A program made the position numbers and the translations under genes. DNA of 64,000 nucleotides from Rhodococcus rhodochrous (GTDB lineage Bacteria; Actinomycetota; Actinomycetes; Mycobacteriales; Mycobacteriaceae). The notes below the pieces were generated by a model. That model searched no databases, was not told where the DNA came from, and saw only the letters and a list, made by a program, of their open reading frames with translations. The stretch is taken from the NCBI RefSeq assembly GCF_900187265.1, contig NZ_LT906450.1, positions 4,455,444 to 4,519,443 on the forward strand. The letters run 5' to 3'. Within the stretch, counting starts at the first letter, position 1. Every line of letters begins with the position of its first letter. Shown one piece after another: positions 53,279-60,756 of this stretch.

Positions 53279-53294
53279 GTCACATCGTAACGAC

Positions 53295-53342
53295 GGGGAG
53301 GTTGTGGTCGCTTCCGGCAAGATTCTCGACCACAACCTCCCC
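53295..53342. repeat. Palindromic intergenic element, copy A
   Basis: GGGGAGGTTGTGGTCG (53295-53310) pairs perfectly with 53327-53342 around a 16-base loop. It lies just after the stop codon of the upstream minus-strand gene (53349) and before gntK, so it can act as terminator. Copy B at 54337-54384 is related along its whole length and copy C at 58535-58587 shares the outer arms. Confidence 0.75.
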
Positions 53343-53348
53343 GAAGTT

Positions 53349-54236
53349 TCACTCGAGGTACGACGCGTAGTCGGCGTAGGGCACCTGGCCCGTGGGGCTC
53401 GCCTTGATCGCCTCGGCCACTTCCGGCGGGATGGGCGCCCAGTAGGCCGGCATCGCGGCCGCGAGGGAAGGGCTCACGGCGTAGATGAGAGCGAAGTTCA
53501 CGATCCACAGCGGCGGCGCCATCGACATGCCGACGGTCGAGACGACGTCGCCCTTCGTGTTGGTGACCAACTGGGCGGCGCCGGATATCTGTTGCGCCGC
53601 AAAACCGAAGGTCGCTTCGATCGGGTACGCCGACCGGTACAGCGCCACCAGCGTGTCCGTCGCGTCGTTGTTCCGCAGCCAGGTGTCGACGTACCCGCCG
53701 GGCGCGATGAGCGTGTTCACCTGCCTCGTCGGCGCCGACGCGTTGGCCGGGCTCTGCAGCATCCCGTCGGGCGTCACGTAGAGGCCGTAACTGCCCAGCA
53801 CCGTCGGGGTGGAGACACCGTTCACGTCGGAGTACATGGGGTGACCGGTCGTATTGATGAGGATGTCGATGGAACCCTGGATGATCTCGGCCGCTTCCTT
53901 GCTGCCGCCCACTCCCCCACCGGTGGTGAAATCACGGGCCTGCTGCTCGGACAACGCATCCTCCGGCCTCAACCCGATCTGCCGGGCGATGTCCTCGGCC
54001 CACTCCCGACCGAGCGGGGCGTGCAACTGGGACGGGTCGGTGACCTGCGTCGGCGCCAGATGCTCGTAGGCCGGTGCGCCGGAGAAGGGAAGCGAGAATC
54101 CCGTGGACTCGTCCGCCGACGCCGCGGGATTCACCCACAGGGCGACCAGCCCCATGAGCGCCACCACCGAGGCGGCTCTGCGATACAGGCGTCCTTCGCG
54201 TCTGTGCCACCGTTCGGACTTCCGTGTGCTGCGCAT
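53349..54236 (-). CDS. Secreted or membrane-anchored protein of unknown function
   Basis: The 295-residue protein has an N-terminal export signal (AASVVALMGLVALWVNPAASA, cleavage near residue ~42). The exported part contains APTQVTDPSQLHAPLGREWA, IGLRPEDALSEQQARDFTTG, INTTGHPMYSDVNGVSTPTV and VNTLIAPGGYVDTWLRNND. A hydrophobic stretch near the end (LWIVNFALIYAVSPSLAAAM) may be membrane-associated. I do not recognise the family. AGGAGGT precedes the ATG at 54236. It is flanked by two copies of a palindromic repeat. Confidence 0.62.
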   Translation of the reverse strand: MRSTRKSERWHRREGRLYRRAASVVALMGLVALWVNPAASADESTGFSLPFSGAPAYEHLAPTQVTDPSQLHAPLGREWAEDIARQIGLRPEDALSEQQARDFTTGGGVGGSKEAAEIIQGSIDILINTTGHPMYSDVNGVSTPTVLGSYGLYVTPDGMLQSPANASAPTRQVNTLIAPGGYVDTWLRNNDATDTLVALYRSAYPIEATFGFAAQQISGAAQLVTNTKGDVVSTVGMSMAPPLWIVNFALIYAVSPSLAAAMPAYWAPIPPEVAEAIKASPTGQVPYADYASYLE

Positions 54237-54336
54237 AGGTCGACCTCCTGGGACACCGTCGCGATGGGGACACACGTGCGCATTTCAGTGAAGCGCCGGG
54301 GTAAAGAGCGCATCAATGCCTGTGCGGGGTGAATTG

Positions 54337-54384
54337 GGGGAGGATATGGGCGATTTCCGCAGGATTTTCGACAACAACCTCCCC
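54337..54384. repeat. Palindromic intergenic element, copy B (degenerate)
   Basis: The sequence aligns with copy A at 53295-53342 across ~48 bases and shares GGGGAGG, a TTCCG core, and ACAACCTCCCC at the other end. The inner left arm has diverged, so only about seven outer base pairs remain. It lies between ahpF and the exported-protein gene. Confidence 0.6.
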
Positions 54385-54442
54385 GAGAAAGCAACGTGGC
54401 CGCCACCCGGAAGGGGTGACGGCCACGGGGCTGCAGTGACGC

Positions 54443-56038
54443 CTAGACGGTCGCGGCGACCGCTTCCTCGGCCTGGGCCGGGGCGCTCGTGCGGATGAGG
54501 TGGTCGAACGCGCCGAGCGCGGCCGTCGCACCCGCACCTGCGGAGACGATGATCTGCTTGTACGGGACGGTCGTGCAGTCGCCGGCAGCGAACACGCCGG
54601 GCACCGAGGTGCGGCCGTGGTCGTCGACGACGATCTCGCCGCGCGGGCTGAGTTCGACCGTGCCGGAGAGCCACTCGGTGTTCGGCAGCAGACCGATCTG
54701 GACGAACACGCCGTCCAGCTCGAGGGTGCGCGACTCGTCGGTGGTGCGGTCGGTGTAGGTCAGGCCGGTGACCTTCGAACCGTCGCCGAGGACCTCGGTG
54801 GTCAGGGCGCTGACGACGATGTCGACGTTGGGCAGGCTGCGGAGCTTGCGCTGCAGCACCTCGTCGGCGCGCAGGACCGAGTCGAACTCGATGAGGGTCA
54901 CATGGGCGACGACACCGGCGAGGTCGATCGCGGCCTCGACACCGGAGTTGCCGCCACCGATGACGGCGACGCGCTTGCCCTTGAACAGCGGGCCGTCGCA
55001 GTGCGGGCAGTAGGTGACACCCTTGTTGCGGTACTCCTGCTCGCCCGGCACGTTCATCGCGCGCCAGCGGGCACCGGTCGCGAGAACGACGCTGCGCGAG
55101 AGCAACCGGGCACCGTTCTCGAGCTCGACCTCGACGAGGCCACCCTCGGTGGGGGCCGGGGTGAGCTTCGAGGCCTTCTGGACGTTCATGATGTCGACGT
55201 CGTACTGGCGCACGTGGTTCTCGAGCTCGGCGGCGAACTTCGGGCCCTCCGTGTAGGGGACGGAGGAGAAGTTCTCGATGGCCATGGTGTCGAGCACCTG
55301 GCCACCGAAGCGCTCGGCGAGAACGCCGGTGCGGATTCCCTTGCGGGAGGCGTAGATCGCAGCGGTCGCGCCGGCAGGGCCACCACCGACGACGAGGACG
55401 TCGAAGGGGTCCTTCTCGCTGATCGCGGCGGCGGTGCGCTCGGCGGAGCCGCTGTCGAGCTTGCCGACGATCTGCTCGAGGTTCATGCGTCCGGAGCCGA
55501 ACAGCTCACCGTTGAGGAAGACGGTCGGCACGGCCATGACCTGGCGTGCGTCGACCTCGTCCTGGAAGAGCGAGCCTTCGATCGCGGTGTGCTTAATGCG
55601 CGAGTTGGTCACGCACATCACGTTCAGGGCCTGCACCACGTCGGGGCAGTTCTGGCACGACAGCGAGAAGTAGGTCTCGAAGTGGAAGTCGCCCTCGAGG
55701 TCGCGCACCTGCTCGAGCAGTTCCACGGCCTCCTTCGAGGGGTGGCCGCCGACCTGCAGCAGGGCGAGCACGAGGGAGGTGAACTCGTGGCCGAGCGGGA
55801 TACCCGCGAACTCGACCTCGACGTCGGTGCCGACCCGGCGGATCAGGAAGGAGGGGCGACGGGTGGCTTCACCGTCGCGCACATGAGTGACCAGATCGGA
55901 CATGCCGGCGATCTGATCGAGGAGGTCGGCGAGTTCCTTCGACTTCGGCCGGTCGTCGAGGGACGACACGAGCTCGATCGGCTGGGTGACCTTTTCGAGA
56001 AGGGACTTCAACTGGGCAGCAAGGGAGGCATCGAGCAT
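54443..56038 (-). CDS. ahpF: Alkyl hydroperoxide reductase flavoprotein subunit AhpF
   Basis: The 531-residue protein has an N-terminal tandem thioredoxin-like domain with redox motif [11 protein letters not shown] (~130), then a thioredoxin-reductase-like part. The FAD-binding site is [20 protein letters not shown] (~215), the active-site disulfide [11 protein letters not shown] (~345), the NAD(P)H-binding site [18 protein letters not shown], and the C-terminal FAD motif GVFAAGDCT. It passes electrons from NADH to AhpC, encoded upstream on the same strand. GGAGTGAATCC precedes the ATG at 56038. Confidence 0.94.
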   Translation of the reverse strand: MLDASLAAQLKSLLEKVTQPIELVSSLDDRPKSKELADLLDQIAGMSDLVTHVRDGEATRRPSFLIRRVGTDVEVEFAGIPLGHEFTSLVLALLQVGGHPSKEAVELLEQVRDLEGDFHFETYFSLSCQNCPDVVQALNVMCVTNSRIKHTAIEGSLFQDEVDARQVMAVPTVFLNGELFGSGRMNLEQIVGKLDSGSAERTAAAISEKDPFDVLVVGGGPAGATAAIYASRKGIRTGVLAERFGGQVLDTMAIENFSSVPYTEGPKFAAELENHVRQYDVDIMNVQKASKLTPAPTEGGLVEVELENGARLLSRSVVLATGARWRAMNVPGEQEYRNKGVTYCPHCDGPLFKGKRVAVIGGGNSGVEAAIDLAGVVAHVTLIEFDSVLRADEVLQRKLRSLPNVDIVVSALTTEVLGDGSKVTGLTYTDRTTDESRTLELDGVFVQIGLLPNTEWLSGTVELSPRGEIVVDDHGRTSVPGVFAAGDCTTVPYKQIIVSAGAGATAALGAFDHLIRTSAPAQAEEAVAATV

Positions 56039-56129
56039 GAGGATTCACTCCAGAGGTGGAAGAACTGTGACCGGAAGAGATGGGAGTCGGCGAACTTCTC
56101 AGCTCGAGCCGAGCGGACCCGGACGGTGC

Positions 56130-56164
56130 CCGGTGGCACGGGACTTTCGATCCCGTGCCACCGG
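56130..56164 (-). terminator. Hairpin between ahpC and ahpF
   Basis: CCGGTGGCACGGGA (56130-56143) pairs perfectly with 56151-56164 around a seven-base loop, 21 bases after the ahpC stop and 92 bases before the ahpF start. It may act as a partial terminator or processing site that lowers ahpF relative to ahpC. Confidence 0.65.
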
Positions 56165-56184
56165 AACGAATTTCCGTCGACGAA

Positions 56185-56748
56185 TCAGATCTTGCCGACG
56201 AGCTCCAGCGACGGAGCGAGGGTCTCGTCGCCCTCTTCCCACTTGGCCGGGCAGACCTCGCCCGGGTGGTTGCGGACGTACTGAGCGGCCTTGACCTTGC
56301 GGACGAGCTCGGCGGCGTTGCGGCCGATGCCCTCAGCGGTGACCTCGGTGAACTGGACGACGCCGTCCGGGTCGACCAGGAAGGTGCCGCGGTCGGCGAG
56401 ACCCTGGTCCTCACGGAGGACCTCGAAGTCGGTGCTGATCTGCAGGGTCGGGTCACCGATCATGGCGTACTTGATCTTGCCGATGGTCTCCGACGATCCG
56501 TGCCACGCCTTGTGCGTGAAGTGCGTGTCGGTCGAGACGGAGAAGACCTCGACGCCGAGCTTCTGCAGCTCCTCGTAGTGGTCCGCGAGGTCGCCGAGCT
56601 CCGTCGGGCAGACGAACGTGAAGTCTGCGGGGTAGAAGAAGAAGATCGCCCACTTGCCCTTGATGTCCTCGTCGGACACGGTCACGAAGGCGCCGTCCTT
56701 GAAAGCCTCGGCCTTGAAGGGCTTGATCTTCTTGTTGATCAGCGACAT
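56185..56748 (-). CDS. ahpC: Alkyl hydroperoxide reductase peroxidase subunit AhpC
   Basis: The 187-residue typical two-cysteine peroxiredoxin has the peroxidatic cysteine in [20 protein letters not shown] (~47) and the resolving cysteine in [11 protein letters not shown] (~166). It is of the E. coli type that works with AhpF, encoded next. It reduces hydrogen peroxide and organic peroxides. GAGG precedes the ATG at 56748. Confidence 0.95.
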   Translation of the reverse strand: MSLINKKIKPFKAEAFKDGAFVTVSDEDIKGKWAIFFFYPADFTFVCPTELGDLADHYEELQKLGVEVFSVSTDTHFTHKAWHGSSETIGKIKYAMIGDPTLQISTDFEVLREDQGLADRGTFLVDPDGVVQFTEVTAEGIGRNAAELVRKVKAAQYVRNHPGEVCPAKWEEGDETLAPSLELVGKI

Positions 56749-56953
56749 GTAGAAACCTCACTCGTCTCGATGGGGTTGACGGCTTCGACGTTATCCGCGA
56801 ACTATTAATTGTGCCAATCGATAGTTTCTAGAAATTCGATAAGCAAGGGCTATAACACGGCATTCGACCAGGTCGTTGCTTTTCCTTCCTCACGAATGTG
56901 ACAGAACACACAACCTTTGCGACAGAGCACTCCGGCCCGTCCGGAAGGGGAGA
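56749..56953. promoter_or_regulatory. Divergent regulatory region of ahpC
   Basis: The centre (56800-56870) is strongly A+T-rich in GC-rich surroundings and contains the perfect palindrome TTTCTAGAAA (56825-56834) flanked by CGATAG and TTCGATAAG. This is a likely binding site for a peroxide-responsive regulator of ahpC. An OxyR-type ATAG-N7 pattern is only partly matched and no oxyR gene is adjacent, so the regulator is open. Confidence 0.45.
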
Positions 56954-57763
56954 ATGGAACCGATGCACTCACGACTGAGCTACCGCCGCACCGGATCCGG
57001 TGAACCCCTACTCCTCCTGCACGGCATCGGCGCCACGATGGACGACTTCTCCACCCTCGTCCCGCGTCTCGCCGAGCACTTCGACGTACTGAACGTGGAC
57101 CTACCCGGCCACGGTTCGTCGCCGAAGCAGAGCGGCCGACCCACCGTCGGCGCCCTCACCGACACCCTCGAGGCGGAACTCGACGCCCACGGACTCGACC
57201 GGGTGCACGTTCTGGGCAACTCGCTGGGTGGGCGACTCGCGATCGAACTCGCCGTGCGCGGGCGCGCCCTCTCGGTGGTGGCCCTGTCACCCTCGGGACT
57301 CGGGTTGCCCCCGGAGCGGATCTTCCAGGGTGCGCTCATGACGACCGCGCGCCTGCTCAACAAGACCCGCAGCCCGTTCATCGAACCGATGTCACGCAGC
57401 GTCCTCGGTCGCACCGCGCTCACCGCGGGGCTACGCGCGATGCCGTGGAAGACGACCCGCGCCGAAGCACTGTCGGTGAAAGGTGGATTCGCGGAGTCGG
57501 ACGGTTTCTGGTCGATGCTGTGGGACGCGATCCTGATCGATGTGCCGACGGGACTCGACCGGATCGACTGTCCCGTCACGCTGGGACAGGGCGTCCTCGA
57601 TACGGTCGCGTCGGCGCAGACCGTGCGGTACGTCCCGCTGATCCCCGGGGCACGGTTCGTGCCACTCCCCTGGGCCGGCCACGCGCCGCAGTCCGACTGC
57701 CCCGAGGCCATCGTCGACCTCGTGCGCCGGACCGCCGCGCGGGCGACCGTCTACTGCCGGTAG
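56954..57763 (+). CDS. Alpha/beta-fold hydrolase
   Basis: The 269-residue protein shows the oxyanion-hole region PLLLLHGIGATMDDFST, the nucleophile elbow VHVLGNSLGGRLAIEL (serine ~100), and the C-terminal histidine in PLPWAGHAPQSDCPEA. The strand NVDLPGHGSSP precedes the elbow. All three catalytic elements are present, so it is probably an active esterase or similar enzyme. GGGGAGA precedes the ATG at 56954. Its 3' end overlaps the DUF2630 gene by 13 bases. Confidence 0.85.
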   Translation: MEPMHSRLSYRRTGSGEPLLLLHGIGATMDDFSTLVPRLAEHFDVLNVDLPGHGSSPKQSGRPTVGALTDTLEAELDAHGLDRVHVLGNSLGGRLAIELAVRGRALSVVALSPSGLGLPPERIFQGALMTTARLLNKTRSPFIEPMSRSVLGRTALTAGLRAMPWKTTRAEALSVKGGFAESDGFWSMLWDAILIDVPTGLDRIDCPVTLGQGVLDTVASAQTVRYVPLIPGARFVPLPWAGHAPQSDCPEAIVDLVRRTAARATVYCR

Positions 57764-57993
57764 GACTCGACCTCGTCGACCGGCCGCGCCTGGGCGGCGT
57801 CCGGGTCGTCACCGAACTCGGCCTTCGCGCGGCGCTGTCGTAGCAGGTCCCAGCACTGGTCGAGTCTCTTCTCGACCGCGCGCAGGCGCTGCAGATCCTC
57901 GTCGCTCAGGCCGTCCGCGCCCGTCCGCGAGCGCAGCGTCTTCTCCTCGTCCACCAGCTTCTCGATGTGCTGGAAGAGATCGTTCTCGTCCAT
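57751..57993 (-). CDS. DUF2630 family protein
   Basis: The 80-residue protein has the full DUF2630 pattern: ENDLFQHIEKLVDEEKTLRS, RLRAVEKRLDQCWDLLRQRR, and the C-terminal DPDAAQARPVDEVESY. It is helical, and function is unknown. GAGGGA precedes the ATG at 57993. It converges with the hydrolase gene. Confidence 0.88.
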   Translation of the reverse strand: MDENDLFQHIEKLVDEEKTLRSRTGADGLSDEDLQRLRAVEKRLDQCWDLLRQRRAKAEFGDDPDAAQARPVDEVESYRQ

Positions 57994-58093
57994 GTGTGGC
58001 TCCCTCGATGTGGTGTTCCGACGGCATAGCCTGATCGACCGGGAGTGAAACCGCCGACGGTTTCGCACCGGGCCGGCCGGGTATCTCCTCGAC

Positions 58094-58516
58094 ATGAGCA
58101 TCGAAGACGGTCCCGGCGACACCCTCAGCCCCAGCGAAGGCCTCGACGCCGACGAGGTGCGGAACGACGACGGCGACGAGGTCGTCGACCCGCCCGAGGA
58201 CTGGAGTGCAGCCGACAAGTTCGGAACGACCCAGCGTGAAGAGCAGGAAGGCGAGTCGCTGGACGAGCGTCTCGCCGAGGAGGAACCCGACGTCGAACCC
58301 GCCGAGCCGCTGGACAAGCCTGTCGCGGCGACGCCGGAGGACGAACTGACCGAAGACGTGGACGAGGTGGTCGACGACGCCACCACCGGCTCACCGGAGG
58401 ATCCGAAACTCGCGGACGTCGTCGACGGGACGATCGTGCAGGATTCGCGCGTCGACCGCGGTCAGGTCGACGGCGCTCCCGAGGACGGGGAATCGATCTT
58501 CCCGATCGTGGAGTAG
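58094..58516 (+). CDS. DUF5709 family acidic protein
   Basis: The 140-residue protein is very acidic and probably disordered, with the DUF5709 core PPEDWSAADKFGTTQREEQE followed by GESLDERLAEEEPDV. Function unknown. It is divergent from the DUF2630 gene and is followed by a long perfect palindrome. Confidence 0.8.
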   Translation: MSIEDGPGDTLSPSEGLDADEVRNDDGDEVVDPPEDWSAADKFGTTQREEQEGESLDERLAEEEPDVEPAEPLDKPVAATPEDELTEDVDEVVDDATTGSPEDPKLADVVDGTIVQDSRVDRGQVDGAPEDGESIFPIVE

Positions 58517-58534
58517 GAGTTCGACGAATAGACG

Positions 58535-58587
58535 AAGGGGAGGTTGTGTGCGTGTCCGGTGAACGGACACGCACACAACCTCCCCTT
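58535..58587. terminator. Long perfect palindrome between convergent genes (element copy C)
   Basis: A 24-bp arm beginning AAGGGGAGGTTGTGTGCG (58535-58558) pairs without mismatch with 58564-58587 around the loop GTGAA. It lies between the DUF5709 gene and the glyoxalase-like gene and can end transcription on both strands. Its outer 12 bases match copies A and B; the inner arm is different. Confidence 0.85.
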
Positions 58588-58608
58588 ACTTCGTGCTGGA
58601 GCTACGCG

Positions 58609-59115
58609 CTAGAGCACCTTCGAGCCGTACATCTCACCGAGCGGGTCGGCGATGAGTTCGAGGCGGGCTCCGTCGGGGTCGCGGAAGTACAACGAGACGT
58701 CGCTGTGTTCGACGAGCTCGACGCCCGCGGCGATGAGCTTGTCGCGCAGGCGCTCCCAGGTGGACAGGGCGACGCTGATCGCGATGTGGTGCAGACCGCC
58801 GAAGACCTCCTGATAGGGGCCGATGTCGAGACCGGGGAAGTCGAAGAAGGCCAGCAGGTTGCCGTTGCCGATGTCGAAGAAGAAGTGCGACGACCCGGGG
58901 TAGTCGCGGTTCTCGATCAGCTCCGTCAGCGGGAACTCGAGGAGATCCTGGTAGAAGCGCACGGTCCGTTCGACGTCGCTGCTGATCAGCGCGGTGTGGT
59001 GCAGTCCCCGCGCCGAGGATTGCGGGCGCGCGTCGGCAGGCTTCAGGTGCGCGTCGCGGATGAGTGCACGCCGACGCTCGAATTCCTCGGAGCGCTGCTG
59101 CTCGTCGGCGATCAT
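58609..59115 (-). CDS. VOC-superfamily (glyoxalase/dioxygenase-like) protein
   Basis: The 168-residue protein has a ~45-residue helical lead and one vicinal-oxygen-chelate domain. Its metal-ligand candidates are His in ARGLHHTALISSDVERTVRF, His in FGGLHHIAISV, and Glu in DPDGARLELIADP. SSHFFFDIGNGNLLAFFDFP forms the central strands. It could be a glyoxalase, dioxygenase or resistance protein. The ATG at 59115 follows AAGGTGG. A paired palindromic operator lies directly upstream. Confidence 0.82.
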   Translation of the reverse strand: MIADEQQRSEEFERRRALIRDAHLKPADARPQSSARGLHHTALISSDVERTVRFYQDLLEFPLTELIENRDYPGSSHFFFDIGNGNLLAFFDFPGLDIGPYQEVFGGLHHIAISVALSTWERLRDKLIAAGVELVEHSDVSLYFRDPDGARLELIADPLGEMYGSKVL

Positions 59116-59138
59116 CGATCCACCTTCTTCCCGGTGTA

Positions 59139-59190
59139 GTTGCGTTCTCAACCACCAGAATGATCCCTACTAGTTGCGTTGTCAACTAGT
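59139..59190. promoter_or_regulatory. Paired palindromic operator upstream of the VOC gene
   Basis: GTTGCGTTCTCAAC (59139-59152) and GTTGCGTTGTCAAC (59173-59186) differ by one base, with starts 34 bases apart. The second lies within ACTAGTTG-N6-CAACTAGT (59169-59190). Sites of this type are typical of MarR-like regulators of small detoxification genes; no regulator gene is adjacent. Confidence 0.6.
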
Positions 59191-59355
59191 TTGGCCGAGG
59201 TGGTAGCGCTTCGTGACCCGGGGAGTCACGGACCGGGTAAGACGATCTCGTCGCCGTCACGTCTTCTTCACGAACATCCGATTCGCCCGTTCCCCCGGAT
59301 ATCGAGTGCGGACGATGAATACGTCGGGGACTCACCGCGGTTCCGAGGAGATCCC

Positions 59356-59787
59356 ATGAACCATCGCAGGACCCTGCGTGCGACGGTCTCGTTGCTCGCA
59401 CCGCTCGCACTGCTCGCCGGTTTCGCACCCGCCGCGAGCGCAGCGGCGGATACGGACACCCGAGGATTATGGACGGTCAGTACCCGCGGAGACACCGTGC
59501 TGGTGAAGCTGATGTACACGTCCCCACCGGACGAGGACTACCCCTTCATCTGCGTCGCAGCGCTCGGCACCGGCGAGTCCGGAATCGCGGAGATCTTCGG
59601 AGCGAACTACCAGACCCTCGAGTTCACCGGGATCGCCGCAGGACTCAACATCGCGACCGCCAGTTGCGAGGACAACGACGGGGAGTTGCGGCCGGTGGGC
59701 GCGATCGAGTTCGAGCTGCCCGGCCCACCGACCCTCCACTACGTCGCGACCGAGTCGTTCTGGTTCGACGACGCGGACGACGACTGA
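59356..59787 (+). CDS. Small secreted protein of unknown function
   Basis: The 143-residue protein has a clear signal peptide (RATVSLLAPLALLAGFAPAA, cleavage near ASA-AA, residue ~30). A compact domain with two cysteines follows (PFICVAALG and NIATASCEDND) and the C-terminus is acidic (FWFDDADDD). GAGGAG precedes the ATG at 59356. No family recognised. Its stop is three bases from that of the convergent DUF1206 gene. Confidence 0.7.
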   Translation: MNHRRTLRATVSLLAPLALLAGFAPAASAAADTDTRGLWTVSTRGDTVLVKLMYTSPPDEDYPFICVAALGTGESGIAEIFGANYQTLEFTGIAAGLNIATASCEDNDGELRPVGAIEFELPGPPTLHYVATESFWFDDADDD

Positions 59788-59790
59788 GCG

Positions 59791-60627
59791 TCACATCTTC
59801 GCGTCGCGCGCCATGACGAAGCTGTAGAGACCGTAGATCGCGATACCGAGACCCATGAGGACGAGCAGCACCGTACCGAAAGGCTGCGAGCCCAACGTCT
59901 TCAGAGCTCCGTCGAGCCCCGCTGCCTTCTGCGGATCGGCCTGGAGAACCGCGACGATCACCAGCACGCCGACGAGACAGAGCGCGAGACCCTTCGCCAC
60001 GTACCCGACGAGGCCGAGTCGTTTCACGAACGTGCTCGGGTGGTTCTTCAGGTCGTCGACGAAGTTCTTCGACGCACCCTTGTAGACGTGGTAGGCGCCG
60101 ACACCGAGGATGACGAGCCCCGCAACGACGAGGACGAACTTGCCGACGCCGGACTCCAGCAGCTTCGCCGTCAGTCCCGCGTTCTGTTCACCGCTCGACT
60201 TGCCGCTGCCGCGGGCGAACCCGAACGCGGTGTACGCGAAGCCGAGGTAGACGACACCGACGCAGGCGGCCTTGAACCGGTCGAACGCCTTGTCCTTCAT
60301 GTCGGCGTCGGGCTGCTCCGGCTCGGATGCCTTGCCGAAGGTGGCCTCGGCGAACCGCCACAGGCCCATCATCACGAAGACGACGACGGCGATCCACAAC
60401 GCGATCTTCCCGCCGGGCTGTTCGCCCAGCTCCGCCATCGCACCGGACTGCGAGGCCTCCTGCTCGCTGCGACCGAACGCGACCCTGATCGCGAGGTAGC
60501 CGATGAGCAGGTGCACGATGCCACTGCCGACGTAGCCGGCACGTGCGAACTTCTCGAACACACCGTTCTGCGCCACGCGCTCGGCGGATGACGCCGCGCC
60601 ACGTGACGCGGGGGCCTGACGGTTCAC
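59791..60627 (-). CDS. DUF1206 membrane protein
   Basis: The 278-residue protein has six membrane helices in three related pairs. Each pair begins with an F-x3-GYVGSGIVHLLIG-like, FKAACVGVVYLGFAYTAFG or LGLVGYVAKGLALCLVGVLV segment, the hallmark of DUF1206. Function unknown. The GTG at 60627 lies eight bases after GGAG. It is divergent from putA. Confidence 0.85.
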   Translation of the reverse strand: MNRQAPASRGAASSAERVAQNGVFEKFARAGYVGSGIVHLLIGYLAIRVAFGRSEQEASQSGAMAELGEQPGGKIALWIAVVVFVMMGLWRFAEATFGKASEPEQPDADMKDKAFDRFKAACVGVVYLGFAYTAFGFARGSGKSSGEQNAGLTAKLLESGVGKFVLVVAGLVILGVGAYHVYKGASKNFVDDLKNHPSTFVKRLGLVGYVAKGLALCLVGVLVIVAVLQADPQKAAGLDGALKTLGSQPFGTVLLVLMGLGIAIYGLYSFVMARDAKM

Positions 60628-60756
60628 TCTCGTCTCCTCATCGGTCGGGACTGTCCCCTTCGCGCTGTATTCCCGACACCGCGGACCGCAAACGCGAACC
60701 GGCTCCGGTGGGTAGATTGGCGTCAGGTTCGAAACGCCGTCGATCGGAGGCGCATC

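Noticed and set aside
56800-56870. A firm OxyR-binding site upstream of ahpC
   Set aside because: ATAG-N7 spacing is matched only in part and no oxyR gene is adjacent, so it is listed only as a generic regulatory region.
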